Below the pieces are notes generated by a model. That model had not been told where the DNA came from, did not search any database, and was given only the letters and a program-made list of their open reading frames with translations. Position numbers and translations under genes: made by a program. Positions 4,913-14,638 of a stretch of 17,683 nt of DNA are shown here, one piece after another; position 1 is the first letter of the stretch; each line of letters starts with the position of its first letter. The DNA is from Archangium sp. GTDB lineage: Bacteria; Myxococcota; Myxococcia; Myxococcales; Myxococcaceae. The stretch spans positions 1 to 17,683 of the forward strand of contig JAEUJR010000570.1 of assembly GCA_016793585.1 (NCBI GenBank), read 5' to 3'.

Positions 4913-6588
4913 GCGCCTCGTTCGGGTTGTTGGTCTTCTTCCTGCTGGGGCTCACGCTCCTCGCCGTACCGCTCGGCCGCTTCATCGCGCTCGTGCTGGA
5001 GGGTGACCTGCCGGCACCGTTGCGGAAGTTCGAGTCACTGTTGTTCCGGCTGGCGGGCGTCGACGCGGCCGAGTCGATGACGTGGCCTCGCTACGCGGCC
5101 GGCGTGCTCGTGTTCAATCTGCTCGGCCTGCTTGCTGTGTACATGGTTCAGAGACTGCAGGGCGTGTTGCCGCTCAATCCTGCACAGTTGCCAGGGGTCG
5201 GTCCTGAGGTGGCTTTCAACACTGCAGTGAGCTTCGCCAGTAACACGAACTGGCAGGCCTACGCGGGCGAGACGACCATGAGCCACCTCACGCAGATGGT
5301 GGCGCTCACGACGCAGAACTTCGTGTCGGCCGCGACCGGCATCGCGGTGTTGACCGCGCTCGTTCGCGGCTTGCGCGCCGAGAAGGCACCGGGCCTGGGG
5401 AACTTCTGGGTCGACCTCTCACGCTCGACGCTGTTCGTGCTGTTGCCGCTGAGCGTGGTGCTCGCGCTCGGGCTCGCCTCGCAGGGCGTCGTGCAGACGT
5501 TTGCGGCCAACGTGAAGGTGTCGACGCTCGAGGGCGTGGAGCAGACGCTGGCAGGAGGCCCCGTCGCCTCGCAGGTCGCCATCAAGCAGCTCGGGACGAA
5601 CGGCGGCGGCTTCTACAACGTGAACAGCGCGCACCCGTTCGAGAACCCCACGCCGGCGACGAACCTGCTCGAGCTGCTGGCGATTCTGCTCATCCCCGCG
5701 GCGCTGTGCTTCTCGTTCGGCCAGCTGGTGCGCGATCGCCGGCAGGGCTGGGCGCTGTACGCGACGATGGTGGCGCTCTTCGTTCCGCTCGCGGCGCTCA
5801 CCATCTGGGCCGAGCACCAGCCCACCACGGCGCTCTCGATTGCAGGCGTCGACGTCAGCGGCGGCAACATGGAAGGCAAAGAGGTGCGCTTCGGGGTCGG
5901 GGCCAGCGCGCTCTGGGCCGTGGCCACCACCGCAGCGTCGAACGGCTCGGTCAACGCCATGCACGACAGCTTCACGCCGCTCGGTGGGCTGGGGCCGATG
6001 TGGCTCATGCAGCTGGGCGAGGTCGTGTTCGGCGGTGTGGGCAGCGGCCTGTACGGCCTGCTCGTCTACGCAGTGCTCGCGGTCTTCATCGCGGGGCTGA
6101 TGGTGGGCCGCACGCCCGAGTACCTGGGCAAGAAGGTCGGCGCGTTCGAGATGAAGATGGCGTCGCTCGCGGTGCTGTTTCCGTCGGCCGCCGTGCTGCT
6201 CGGCACCGCCGTCGCCTGCGTCCTTCCCGAAGGTGTCGCTGCGCTCGGCAACGGCGGCGCGCACGGGTTCAGTGAAATGCTGTACGCGTTCTCGTCGGGC
6301 GCGAACAACAACGGCTCGGCGTTCGGCGGGCTGACCGTGAACGGCCCCTTCTATGCCATCGCGATTGGCATCGTGATGCTGGTCGGCCGGTACTGGGTCA
6401 TCGTGCCCGTGCTCGCGCTCGCTGGGTCGTTCGCGTCGAAACGTCGCGTCCCCCCGTCGAGCGGAACGTTGCCGACCCACGGCCCGCTGTTCGTCGTGCT
6501 GCTCGCGTTCGTCGTCGCGCTCGTCGGAGCGCTCACCTTCGTGCCGGCATTGGCCCTCGGGCCGATCGCCGAGCACTTTTCCCGCTGA
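4909..6588 (+). CDS. kdpA: KdpA, potassium-binding and channel-like subunit
   Basis: The product has 559 residues, close to the usual ~557, with many hydrophobic segments along its length. The four pore-loop regions of the KdpA selectivity filter are present: [11 protein letters not shown] (111-121, with Asn112), GTNGGGFYN (229-237), TAASNGSVN (341-349) and [12 protein letters not shown] (463-474). In the known complex KdpA binds K+ at this filter, and the ion passes through a tunnel to KdpB for import driven by ATP. The start at 4909 overlaps the kdpF stop (ATGA), with GAGAGG 5 bases upstream; an in-frame extension to 4834 would only read through kdpF in another frame. All key filter motifs look intact. 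Confidence 0.98.
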   Translation: MSASFGLLVFFLLGLTLLAVPLGRFIALVLEGDLPAPLRKFESLLFRLAGVDAAESMTWPRYAAGVLVFNLLGLLAVYMVQRLQGVLPLNPAQLPGVGPEVAFNTAVSFASNTNWQAYAGETTMSHLTQMVALTTQNFVSAATGIAVLTALVRGLRAEKAPGLGNFWVDLSRSTLFVLLPLSVVLALGLASQGVVQTFAANVKVSTLEGVEQTLAGGPVASQVAIKQLGTNGGGFYNVNSAHPFENPTPATNLLELLAILLIPAALCFSFGQLVRDRRQGWALYATMVALFVPLAALTIWAEHQPTTALSIAGVDVSGGNMEGKEVRFGVGASALWAVATTAASNGSVNAMHDSFTPLGGLGPMWLMQLGEVVFGGVGSGLYGLLVYAVLAVFIAGLMVGRTPEYLGKKVGAFEMKMASLAVLFPSAAVLLGTAVACVLPEGVAALGNGGAHGFSEMLYAFSSGANNNGSAFGGLTVNGPFYAIAIGIVMLVGRYWVIVPVLALAGSFASKRRVPPSSGTLPTHGPLFVVLLAFVVALVGALTFVPALALGPIAEHFSR

Positions 6589-6595
6589 GGCGCTC

Positions 6596-8659
6596 ATGTC
6601 TTCCATCTCGTCGCGCGCGTTGTTCGAGCCCGCCATCGTCAAGCAGGCGCTGGTGGACTCGCTGCGAAAGCTGTCTCCGGCGCGCATGATCAAGAACCCG
6701 GTCATGTTCGTGGTCGAGCTGGGCAGCGCCTTCACCACGCTGCTCTTCGTTCACGCGCTGTTCACCGGCGCCGGTGATGCGCCGTGGCCGTTCACGCTGG
6801 CCGTGGCGATCTGGCTCTGGTTCACCGTGCTGTTCGCGAACTTCGCCGAGGCGATGGCCGAGGGGCGTGGCAAGGCGCAGGCGCAGTCGCTCCGCGCGGC
6901 CCGTAAGGACGTGATGGCCAAACGGCTCGCGGAGCCACGGCATGGCGCCGCCGTCGAGCAGGTCTCGTCTTCGACGCTGCGCAAAGACGACGTCGTGCTG
7001 GTGGAAGCGGGCGACATCATTCCCAGCGACGGTGAGATCCTCGAAGGCGTGGCGTCGGTCGACGAGAGCGCCATCACCGGAGAGTCGGCTCCCGTGATTC
7101 GCGAGAGCGGTGGCGATCGCAGCGCCGTCACCGGAGGCACGCGCGTGTTGAGCGATTGGCTCGTGGTGCGCATTCGGGTCGAGGCGGGCCAGACGTTCCT
7201 CGACCGCATGATCGGCATGGTGGAGGGAGCGAAGCGGCAGAAGACACCGAACGAGATCGCGCTCGACATCTTGCTTGCCGGTCTCACGCTCATCTTCCTG
7301 CTCGCCACCGTCACGCTTCGGCCGTTCTCGTCGTACGCGGTCACCGCCTCGGGCAGCGGCGCCGTCGTCACGCTCACGGTGCTGGTCGCGCTCCTGGTCT
7401 GCCTCATTCCCACCACCATCGGCGGGCTGCTCTCGGCCATCGGTATCGCCGGCATGGATCGTCTGATTCAAGCCAACGTGCTCGCGACGTCGGGGCGTGC
7501 CGTCGAGGCGGCCGGTGACGTCGACGTGCTGCTGCTCGACAAGACCGGCACCATCACGCACGGCAATCGGCAGGCGTGGGCCTTCCTTCCGGCTCCGGGG
7601 GCGACCGAGCTCGAGCTCGCCTCGGTCGCGCGCCTGGCCTCGCTCGCCGACGAGACGCCCGAGGGCAAGAGCATCGTCGCGCTCGCTGACTCGAAGAAGG
7701 CCGCGACGCCTGACGCCTCGGGAGCGCAGTTCGTCACCTTCACCGCGCAGACGCGAATGAGCGGGGTCGACCTGGGGCCGCGGCGCATTCGAAAAGGGGC
7801 CTCCGATGCGATCGAGCGCTGGGTCACCGAAGCAGGCGGTCAGGTTTCGCCCGAGACCCGTCGCGCGGTGGAGGACGTCGCACGCCAGGGGGCCACGCCG
7901 CTGCTGGTCGCCGAGAACGCGCGCATCGTCGGGGTCGTTCAGCTGAAAGACGTCGTGAAGGCTGGCATTCGCGAGCGCTTCGTCGAGCTGCGCCGCCTCG
8001 GCATCAAGACGGTGATGGTCACCGGTGACAACCCACTCACGGCGGCTGCCATCGCGGCCGAAGCTGGCGTCGACGACTTCCTCGCAGAGGCCACACCGGA
8101 GGCGAAGCTCGCGCTCATTCGCAAGTACCAGGCAGAGGGGCACCTCGTCGCGATGACGGGCGATGGCACGAATGACGCTCCGGCGCTCGCGCAGGCCGAC
8201 GTCGCGGTCGCGATGAACAGCGGCACGCAGGCGGCGCGCGAGGCAGGCAACATGGTCGACCTCGACTCGAACCCGACCAAGCTGCTCGAGGTCGTGCGCA
8301 TCGGGAAGCAGCTGCTGATGACTCGCGGCGCGCTGACGACCTTCAGCATCGCGAACGACGTCTCGAAGTACTTCGCCATCATTCCGGCGGCGTTCGTCGG
8401 CACGTACCCCTCGCTCGCCGCGCTCGACGTGATGCGCCTGCACTCTCCGACGACGGCCGTGTTGTCGGCGGTCATCTTCAACGCACTCATCATCGTCGGG
8501 CTCATTCCCATCGCGCTGCGTGGGCTCACCGTGCGGCCCGCGCCGGCGCCCGAGCTCTTGCGCCGAAACCTGCTCGTCTACGGCCTCGGTGGGCTGCTGT
8601 TGCCGTTTCCCTTCATCAAGCTCATCGACGCGACGCTCGCGGCGATGGGCGTGTCGTGA
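6596..8659 (+). CDS. kdpB: KdpB, P-type ATPase catalytic subunit for K+ import
   Basis: The product has 687 residues, of normal length. The P-type ATPase elements are in order: TGES in the actuator domain (161-164; the serine is the inhibitory phosphorylation site known in E. coli KdpB), IPTTIGG in the membrane core (271-277), the phosphorylation motif DKTGT with Asp315, [10 protein letters not shown] in the nucleotide domain (400-409), TGDNPLT (476-482) and GDGTNDAPA (522-530). Asp588 and Lys591 in [13 protein letters not shown] match the charged pair that couples ion passage to ATP hydrolysis in KdpB. The start has TGAGG 5 bases upstream and lies 7 bases after the kdpA stop. All catalytic residues that I can check are present, so the pump should be active. 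Confidence 0.99.
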   Translation: MSSISSRALFEPAIVKQALVDSLRKLSPARMIKNPVMFVVELGSAFTTLLFVHALFTGAGDAPWPFTLAVAIWLWFTVLFANFAEAMAEGRGKAQAQSLRAARKDVMAKRLAEPRHGAAVEQVSSSTLRKDDVVLVEAGDIIPSDGEILEGVASVDESAITGESAPVIRESGGDRSAVTGGTRVLSDWLVVRIRVEAGQTFLDRMIGMVEGAKRQKTPNEIALDILLAGLTLIFLLATVTLRPFSSYAVTASGSGAVVTLTVLVALLVCLIPTTIGGLLSAIGIAGMDRLIQANVLATSGRAVEAAGDVDVLLLDKTGTITHGNRQAWAFLPAPGATELELASVARLASLADETPEGKSIVALADSKKAATPDASGAQFVTFTAQTRMSGVDLGPRRIRKGASDAIERWVTEAGGQVSPETRRAVEDVARQGATPLLVAENARIVGVVQLKDVVKAGIRERFVELRRLGIKTVMVTGDNPLTAAAIAAEAGVDDFLAEATPEAKLALIRKYQAEGHLVAMTGDGTNDAPALAQADVAVAMNSGTQAAREAGNMVDLDSNPTKLLEVVRIGKQLLMTRGALTTFSIANDVSKYFAIIPAAFVGTYPSLAALDVMRLHSPTTAVLSAVIFNALIIVGLIPIALRGLTVRPAPAPELLRRNLLVYGLGGLLLPFPFIKLIDATLAAMGVS

Positions 8660-8668
8660 GGTGCTGCC

Positions 8669-9217
8669 ATGCTTCGTCCCGCGCTCTCGTTGCTCGCCTT
8701 CTTCACGCTCGTCTGCGGGCTCATGTACCCCGCCGCCATCACCGGGCTCGCGCAGACCTTCTTCTCGGAGCAGGCGAACGGCAGCGTCGTCGTCGTCGAT
8801 GGCAAGGCTGTCGGCTCGTCGCTCATCGGCCAATCCTTCACATCGGCCGGGTTCTTCTGGAGTCGCCCGTCGGCCACCACCCCGCCGTACAATGGGGCTG
8901 CTTCGTCAGGCAGCAACCTGGGCCCGTCGAGTCCCACGCTGAAGCAGGCCGTGGCCGAGCGGGTCGCGGCGCTCGGCGAGGCGGGCAGGGCGGTGCCGGT
9001 CGATCTCGTCACCGCGTCAGGCAGCGGGCTCGACCCTGACGTGTCGCTCTCGGCCGCGCTCTTTCAGGTTCCCCGTGTCGCCAGGGCGCGCCACCTCGAC
9101 GAGGCGCGTGTGGCCGCCCTGGTGGAGCGCCTGTCGATCCGCTCGCCGCTCGGATCGCCGCGTGTCAACGTGCTGGCGTTGAACCTCGCCCTGATGAAGG
9201 AACCTGCCTCGCAATGA
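8669..9217 (+). CDS. kdpC: KdpC, single-pass accessory subunit of the K+-transporting ATPase
   Basis: The product has 182 residues, a usual length. It has one N-terminal transmembrane helix (residues 5-30, LSLLAFFTLVCGLMYPAAIT) and then a periplasmic domain with the conserved KdpC blocks FFWSRPSAT (62-70), YNGAASSGSNLGP (74-86), PVDLVTASGSGLDPDVS (110-126) and QVPRVARAR (133-141). KdpC stabilises the complex next to KdpA and influences its K+ and ATP affinity. GAGG lies 7 bases before the ATG, and the gene starts 9 bases after kdpB. Its stop overlaps kdpD by 4 bases (ATGA), tying sensor synthesis to the pump genes. Confidence 0.98.
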   Translation: MLRPALSLLAFFTLVCGLMYPAAITGLAQTFFSEQANGSVVVVDGKAVGSSLIGQSFTSAGFFWSRPSATTPPYNGAASSGSNLGPSSPTLKQAVAERVAALGEAGRAVPVDLVTASGSGLDPDVSLSAALFQVPRVARARHLDEARVAALVERLSIRSPLGSPRVNVLALNLALMKEPASQ

Positions 9218-11862
9218 CGGACGTGGAGCGGCCAGATCCCGATGCGCTGCTCAAGCGCGTGCAGTCCGAGCGTGAACAGGCGCGCGGCCAGCTCAAGATC
9301 TTCTTCGGGTTCGCTCCAGGCGTGGGCAAGACGTACGCGATGCTCGAGAGCGCGCGACGGCTGCGTGCGCGAGGCACTGACGTGGTCGTCGGCTGCGTCG
9401 AAACCCACGGCCGAACCGAGACCGCAGCGCTGCTCGAAGGCCTCGAGGCCCTGCCGAGGCGAGCGCTCGAGCATCGTGGCGTGAAGCTCGACGAGTTCGA
9501 TCTCGACGCGGCGCTCACCCGCAGACCCGGCGTGGTGCTGGTCGACGAGCTCGCGCACACGAACGCGCCGGGCAGCCGCCACGAGCGCCGGTTTCAAGAC
9601 GTGCTCGAGCTGCTCGATGCTGGCATCGACGTGCACACGACCCTCAACGTGCAGCACGTCGAGAGCCTCAACGACGTCGTGCAGCAGCTCACCGGGGTGG
9701 TGGTGCGCGAGACGGTGCCTGACTCGGTGCTCGATCGCGCCGACGACATCGAGCTCGTCGACCTGCCTCCCGACGAGCTGCTCGAGCGGCTCGAGCAGGG
9801 GAAGGTCTATCTCCCCGAGCAGGCCTCGCGCGCGGCGCAGCACTTCTTTCAGCGACAGAACCTCATCGGGCTGCGTGAGCTCGCCCTGCGCCGAACGGCC
9901 GAACGCGTCGACGCCGAGCTGACGCAGCTTCGAGAGCAGCAGGTGCTGCGCGGCTCCACCGGTTCGACCGACCGCGTGCTCGTGTGCATCGGCCCGTCGC
10001 CCACGTCGGCCGAGGTGGTGCGCGCGGGCCGGCGGCTCGCCGATGCGTTGCATGCGCCCTGGCACGTCGTCTGGGTCGAGAACCCCGCGGGCGTGCCCAT
10101 CGCTCCCGACGACGCGCAGCGGCTCGACGAGCACCTCAAGCTCGCCGAGTCGCTCGGGGCGAGCGTGCAACGCCTCGATGGCCCTGCGGTGGCCGACGCG
10201 TTGATCACCGCCGCCCAGCGGGTCGGCGCGCGCCACCTCGTGATGGGCACGCCTTCTCACGCGAGGCTCAGAGACCGGCTCAACCCTTCACCCGTCGACG
10301 AGCTGCTCGCGCGGGGCGCGGGCCTTCAGCTGCACCTCATCTCGACCGGAAGCCAGCCTGCGGCGAAGGCTCCCGAGCATCAGCGCGCGGAGCAGGACTG
10401 GGCCGGCATCGGCGCTGCCGTCATCGCTGTCGCCGTCGTCACCGGAGCCGGCTTCGCGCTGCGAAACGTCTTCACGCTGCAAGACCAGGTGATGCTGTAC
10501 CTGCTGTCGATCATGGGCGTCAGCGCACGCTTCTCGCGCACGGCCTCGATCATCGCCGCCGCGCTCTCGGTCGCGGCCTACGACTTCTTCTTCGTGCCGC
10601 CGTTGTTCACCTTCGCCGTGAGCGACGCGACGCACGTGCTCACCTTCGCGATGATGTTCACCGTCGGGCTCGTCATCAGCACGCTCACCTTCCGCGTTCG
10701 CCGGCAGGAGCGGGCTTCGCGCGATCGCGAGAACCGCACCTCGGCGCTGTACGCCCTCAGCCGCGACCTCGCGCAGACCCTCGTGCCCGACGAGATGGCG
10801 CTCGCGCTCTCGCGGCGTGCCATCGAGGTCTTCGGCTGCGACGCCGGCGTGGTGCTGCAGCCGCACTTCGCGGCCATGGTGCTGCACACCCACTCGAGCG
10901 GCTTCAGCCTCGGCACCTCGGACAAAGCCGTCGTGCGCTGGGTGCTCGATCACCGCCGGGTCGCCGGGCTCGGCACCGAGACGCTGCCCGGCGCTGGCAT
11001 CATCTGTTTCCCCATCGCGTCGGGAGACGCCGTGCTCGGTGTGCTGGTCTTGAAGCCGTCGGCCCAGGGGTTCGAGCCCTCGGCGCGGGCCTTCGTCGAC
11101 GCCTTCGTGCAGCCGGCCGCCCTCGCGCTCGAGCGCGCCAGGCTCTCTCTCGACGCGCAGCGGGCCGGCGTTCGCGCCAAGGCCGAAGAGCTTCGCGCCA
11201 CGCTGCTCAGCACCGTCTCTCACGATCTGCGCACGCCGCTCTCGGCCATCACCGGCGCGGCGAACACGCTGCGTGACCCCCTCGTGAAGCTCGAAGAGGC
11301 CGGTCGCCGCGAGCTGCTGCAGACCATCGAAGACGAGAGCGCGCGGCTCGAGCGGCTCATCGGCAACCTGCTCGAGATGACGCGGCTCGAGTCTGGCGCG
11401 GTCGTCGTCAAACGCGAGCTCGTGCCGCTCGAGGAGCTGGTGGCCTCGGCGGCGACGCGGCTCGAGCGCGTGCTCGGTTCGCGCAAGGTGACGGTGACGG
11501 CCGTGCCCGAGCTGTCGTTGGTGAACGTCGACGCGCTGCTGTTCGAGCAGGTCTTCGTGAACCTCTTCGAGAACGCGGCGAAGTACACCCCCGATGGAAC
11601 TCCCATCGAGGTGAACGCGCGCGTGAACGCCGAGGTGCTCGAGCTCGAGGTGAGAGATCACGGCCCTGGCGTGGCGGCGAAGCTCGCGTCGAAGGTGTTC
11701 GATCGGTTTGTGCGCGGCGACGAAGGCCAGGGCGTGGGGCTGGGCCTCGCCATCGTGAAGAGCATCATGGCAGCGCACGGCGGCGCGGTGCGCGTGGCGA
11801 ATGCTCCGGGCGGCGGCGCGGCGTTCGTGCTCACCTTGCCTCGCTCCGAGGTGCGCGCGTGA
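9214..11862 (+). CDS. kdpD: KdpD, K+-responsive sensor histidine kinase
   Basis: The product has 882 residues (E. coli KdpD has 894). Residues 20-230 form the N-terminal KdpD domain with Walker A APGVGKTY (34-41) and the Walker B-like VVLVDELAHTN (107-117). A universal-stress-protein-like domain covers about 250-378. Four hydrophobic segments lie at about 397-493, followed by the arginine cluster FRVRRQERASRDRENR (493-508). A GAF-like region covers about 510-645. The kinase core has His670 in SHDLRTPLSAI, the N-box ENAAKYTP (786-793), DHGPGV (815-820) and GVGLGLAI (840-847). Under low K+ it should phosphorylate KdpE, and it may act as phosphatase when K+ is ample. It overlaps kdpC and kdpE by 4 bases. 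Its ribosome site is weak (AAGGA, 12 bases away), suggesting dependence on coupling. It is complete, unlike the short KdpD forms of some bacteria. Confidence 0.98.
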   Translation: MTDVERPDPDALLKRVQSEREQARGQLKIFFGFAPGVGKTYAMLESARRLRARGTDVVVGCVETHGRTETAALLEGLEALPRRALEHRGVKLDEFDLDAALTRRPGVVLVDELAHTNAPGSRHERRFQDVLELLDAGIDVHTTLNVQHVESLNDVVQQLTGVVVRETVPDSVLDRADDIELVDLPPDELLERLEQGKVYLPEQASRAAQHFFQRQNLIGLRELALRRTAERVDAELTQLREQQVLRGSTGSTDRVLVCIGPSPTSAEVVRAGRRLADALHAPWHVVWVENPAGVPIAPDDAQRLDEHLKLAESLGASVQRLDGPAVADALITAAQRVGARHLVMGTPSHARLRDRLNPSPVDELLARGAGLQLHLISTGSQPAAKAPEHQRAEQDWAGIGAAVIAVAVVTGAGFALRNVFTLQDQVMLYLLSIMGVSARFSRTASIIAAALSVAAYDFFFVPPLFTFAVSDATHVLTFAMMFTVGLVISTLTFRVRRQERASRDRENRTSALYALSRDLAQTLVPDEMALALSRRAIEVFGCDAGVVLQPHFAAMVLHTHSSGFSLGTSDKAVVRWVLDHRRVAGLGTETLPGAGIICFPIASGDAVLGVLVLKPSAQGFEPSARAFVDAFVQPAALALERARLSLDAQRAGVRAKAEELRATLLSTVSHDLRTPLSAITGAANTLRDPLVKLEEAGRRELLQTIEDESARLERLIGNLLEMTRLESGAVVVKRELVPLEELVASAATRLERVLGSRKVTVTAVPELSLVNVDALLFEQVFVNLFENAAKYTPDGTPIEVNARVNAEVLELEVRDHGPGVAAKLASKVFDRFVRGDEGQGVGLGLAIVKSIMAAHGGAVRVANAPGGGAAFVLTLPRSEVRA

Positions 11863-12554
11863 CCACCACCATTCTCGTCGTCGACGACGAAAAGCCGCTG
11901 CGCCGGTTCCTCAAGGCCGCGCTCGAAGGAAGAGATCACCGCGTCATCGAGGCCGAGACGGGGGCGGAGGCGTTGACGCTCACCGCCAGCCACTCGCCCG
12001 ACGCCGTCATCCTCGATCTCGGCCTGCCCGATCTCGACGGCCTCGTCGTCACCCAGCGCATTCGGGAGTGGAGCCAGGTGCCCATCATCGTCGTGTCGGC
12101 CCGCGGGCAGGTCGACGACAAGGTGGCCGCGCTCGATGCGGGGGCGAACGACTACCTCACCAAGCCCTTCGACAACGCCGAGCTGTTGGCTCGCCTGCGG
12201 GTCGCGCTGCGCTCGAAGCAGCAGCTGGGCGAGGGCGCCGCGCAGACGTCTTTCGACGTGGGCCCCCTGCACATCGATCTCGCCCGCCACGAGGTCTCGC
12301 GCGAGGGCGTTCAGGTGCACCTCACGCCGACCGAGTTCAAGCTGCTCGCGGCGCTGGCCCGCCACGCGGGCAAGGTGCTCACCCACCGTCAGCTGCTCAA
12401 GGAGGTCTGGGGCCAGACGTCGGAGACCCAGGCTCACACCGTGCGCGTGCACATGGCCGAGCTGCGGCGGAAGATCGAACCCGAACCCGCGCGGCCCCGG
12501 TGGCTCACCACCGAGACCGGCATCGGCTACCGGCTGCGCGACCGCGCCGACTGA
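11859..12554 (+). CDS. kdpE: KdpE, OmpR-family response regulator of the kdp operon
   Basis: The product has 231 residues. The receiver domain (1-115) has the acidic pair Asp9/Asp10, phospho-acceptor Asp53 (ILDLGLPDLDG), Ser80 (VVSARG) and Lys102 (LTKPFD). The C-terminal winged-helix DNA-binding domain covers about 130-228, with LTPTEFKLLAAL, the recognition region TVRVHMAELRRKI and GIGYRL at the end. It starts with GTG overlapping the kdpD stop (GTGA), with GAGG 7 bases upstream. Phosphorylated KdpE activates kdp transcription in well-studied systems; here the repeats at 3124-3196 are the candidate target. Being last in the same operon implies positive autoregulation. Confidence 0.97.
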   Translation: MTTTILVVDDEKPLRRFLKAALEGRDHRVIEAETGAEALTLTASHSPDAVILDLGLPDLDGLVVTQRIREWSQVPIIVVSARGQVDDKVAALDAGANDYLTKPFDNAELLARLRVALRSKQQLGEGAAQTSFDVGPLHIDLARHEVSREGVQVHLTPTEFKLLAALARHAGKVLTHRQLLKEVWGQTSETQAHTVRVHMAELRRKIEPEPARPRWLTTETGIGYRLRDRAD

Positions 12555-12557
12555 TCG

Positions 12558-14576
12558 TCAGAGATCGACCTGCATGCCCAGCTCGACGACCCGCCCGGGC
12601 GGCAGCCCGAAGTAGCTCGTGGCCGGCAGCGCGTTGCGCGACACGAAGGCGAACAGCGTCTTGCGCCAGTGCATCATCGTCGACTTGCCGTTGGTGAGCA
12701 GCGTCTCGCGCCCAAGGAAGTAGCTCGTCGTCGACGGCTCGGCCACCAGCCCCAGCTCTCGCGCGCGCACGAGAATGTGCGGAACGTTCGGGGTCTCCAT
12801 GAAGCCCGTGCGCCACACCACGCGGAAGAAGCCGTTGCCCAGGCTCTCGACCTCGAGCTGCTCGTCCTTCGAGACGTAGGGAATCTCCATGTAGATGATC
12901 GACAGCAACACCACCTGCCGGTGCAGCACCTGGTTGTGTTTGAGGTGGTGCAGCAGCACGGGCGGAGTGCCTTCGGGGTTGCCCGACATGAAGACCGCCG
13001 TGCCGCGAACGCGGTAGGGCTTGGTGGCCTCGAGATCCTCCAGCAGCGCCGTCACCGGCATCACCGAGGTGTTGAACCGCTGGGCGAGCTCGAAGCGCCC
13101 GCGCTTCCACGTCGTCATCAACGAGTACATGACGACGCCGATGGCGATGGGGAACCAGCCACCGTCGAAGAACTTGAGCACGTTCGCTGCGAAGAACGGC
13201 ACGTCGAACGTGAGGAAGAGCAGCAGCAGCGGCAGCGCGCGCGTCACCTTCCAGCCCCAGTTGCGCGTGATGACGACGAAGTAGACGATCGACGTGATGC
13301 TCATCGTGCCAGTCACGGCGATGCCGTACGCCGCGGCCAGCTTCGTCGACTCCTGAAAGACGAGCACGAGCGAGAGGCACGCCACCATCAGCGCCTGGTT
13401 CACCTCGGGGATGTAGATCTGCCCTTCGTTCTTCTCCGAGGTGTGCACGATGGTGACGCGCGGCATGTAGCCGAGCTGCACCGCCTGCCGCGTCAGCGAG
13501 AACGCACCCGAGATGAGGGCCTGCGACGCGATGACGGTGGCCGCCGTGGCGAGGCCCACCATCGGGTACAGCAGCGGCTCCGGCACCAGCGCCCAGAACG
13601 GCTTCTCGACCCAGCCATTCGAGAGCAGGTACGCGCCCTGGCCGAAGTAGTTCAGCATGAGCGCCGGCAACACGAAGACGAACCAGGTGATGCGAATCGG
13701 CCGCGCGCCGAAGTGGCCCATGTCGGCGTACAGCGCTTCGCCTCCGGTGATGCACAGCACCACGCTGCCCAACACGCGGAAGGCACGCATCGGGTCGAGC
13801 TTGAAGATGCCAATGGCGTAGGCGGGGTTGACGGCCTCGAGCACGTCGGGGTTCTTGGTGATGGCGACGAGGCCCAGCACCGAGATGGCGGCGAACCACG
13901 CGACCATCACCGGCCCGAAGGCGCGGCCGATGCGATCAGTGCCGCCACGCTGCACGAGGAAGAGGGTGAGCAGAATGACGAAGGTGATGGGCACCACCGC
14001 CTTGTCGAGCGCGTGGGTCGCCACGCCGATGCCTTCGACTGCCGAGAGCACCGAGATGGCCGGGGTGATGATGCCGTCGCCATAGAGCAGGGCCGCGCCG
14101 AACAGCGCCGCCAGCACCACCGCCACCCGCCCCATGCCGCCCGCGTCTTTGCCGGGAATGAGGGCCAGCAGCGCGAAGATGCCGCCTTCGCCCTTGTTGT
14201 CGGCCCGCATGATGAAGCCGAGGTACTTCACGGCCACCACCATCACGAGCGACCAGAAGACGAGGCTCAAGATGCCCAGCACCGACGCCTGGTTCACCTC
14301 GAGCGCGTGGTGAACGGTCTCGAGCTGGCCGTTCACCTCCTTCTTCGCGAAGCACTCGGCCACCGCGTAGAGGGGGCTGGTGCCGATGTCGCCATAGACG
14401 ATGCCGAGCGCGCCGATGGCCAGCGGCAGCAGCTTCTTGGGGTGCCCGTGCGTCGCGTGACCGCCAGCCTGCCCAGCTGGAGAGGCGGGTGAGGGAGGCT
14501 CTTTCGGAGCAGGCGCCACCTCAGCACCCGCCGCGGGCGGCGTGGACGGCGAGGCGGCTTGCGGAACGTCACTCAT
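12558..14576 (-). CDS. kup: Kup-type low-affinity potassium uptake transporter
   Basis: The product has 672 residues, somewhat longer than the roughly 620 of E. coli Kup. The first ~47 residues are a Pro/Ala-rich extension rich in PAP and PPSP, then the family core begins with LPLAIGALGIVYGDIGTSPLY (Asp63). NKGEGGIFALLALIPG and many further hydrophobic segments follow, consistent with the 12-helix K+/H+ symporter fold. The soluble C-terminal region contains TSYFLGRETLL and ends VELGMQVDL, typical of Kup. It imports K+ with H+ across the inner membrane and complements the Kdp pump. Its stop codon is 3 bases from the kdpE stop on the other strand, so the operons converge with no room for separate terminators. 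Only AAGG, 11 bases upstream, serves as a ribosome site. Confidence 0.96.
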   Translation of the reverse strand: MSDVPQAASPSTPPAAGAEVAPAPKEPPSPASPAGQAGGHATHGHPKKLLPLAIGALGIVYGDIGTSPLYAVAECFAKKEVNGQLETVHHALEVNQASVLGILSLVFWSLVMVVAVKYLGFIMRADNKGEGGIFALLALIPGKDAGGMGRVAVVLAALFGAALLYGDGIITPAISVLSAVEGIGVATHALDKAVVPITFVILLTLFLVQRGGTDRIGRAFGPVMVAWFAAISVLGLVAITKNPDVLEAVNPAYAIGIFKLDPMRAFRVLGSVVLCITGGEALYADMGHFGARPIRITWFVFVLPALMLNYFGQGAYLLSNGWVEKPFWALVPEPLLYPMVGLATAATVIASQALISGAFSLTRQAVQLGYMPRVTIVHTSEKNEGQIYIPEVNQALMVACLSLVLVFQESTKLAAAYGIAVTGTMSITSIVYFVVITRNWGWKVTRALPLLLLFLTFDVPFFAANVLKFFDGGWFPIAIGVVMYSLMTTWKRGRFELAQRFNTSVMPVTALLEDLEATKPYRVRGTAVFMSGNPEGTPPVLLHHLKHNQVLHRQVVLLSIIYMEIPYVSKDEQLEVESLGNGFFRVVWRTGFMETPNVPHILVRARELGLVAEPSTTSYFLGRETLLTNGKSTMMHWRKTLFAFVSRNALPATSYFGLPPGRVVELGMQVDL

Positions 14577-14638
14577 GCCGAGCGGCCTTAGCCCAACCCC
14601 ACAACGGGACTAGCCCCACGCAACGCGGTGCGTCTTGC

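Noticed and set aside
5419..6738. 439-codon minus-strand open frame antisense to kdpA
   Set aside because: The Arg/His/Glu/Gln-rich composition is typical of antisense frames; kdpA is intact on the other strand.
6533..8833. 766-codon open frame on the minus strand across kdpB and kdpC
   Set aside because: It is exactly antisense to two certain genes, and its translation is Arg/Asp/Glu/His-rich low complexity, as expected from the complement of a high-GC coding strand.
10288..11778. 496-codon minus-strand open frame antisense to kdpD
   Set aside because: It is a GC-skew shadow of kdpD, without motifs or a ribosome site.
12669..14492. 607-codon plus-strand open frame antisense to kup
   Set aside because: The kup protein on the other strand has all family motifs. 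The antisense product is charged low-complexity sequence with no domain.
14618..14633. Hairpin ACGCA/TGCGT between the oxygenase gene and kup as a terminator
   Set aside because: The stem is only 5 bp and there is no T-tract on either strand.
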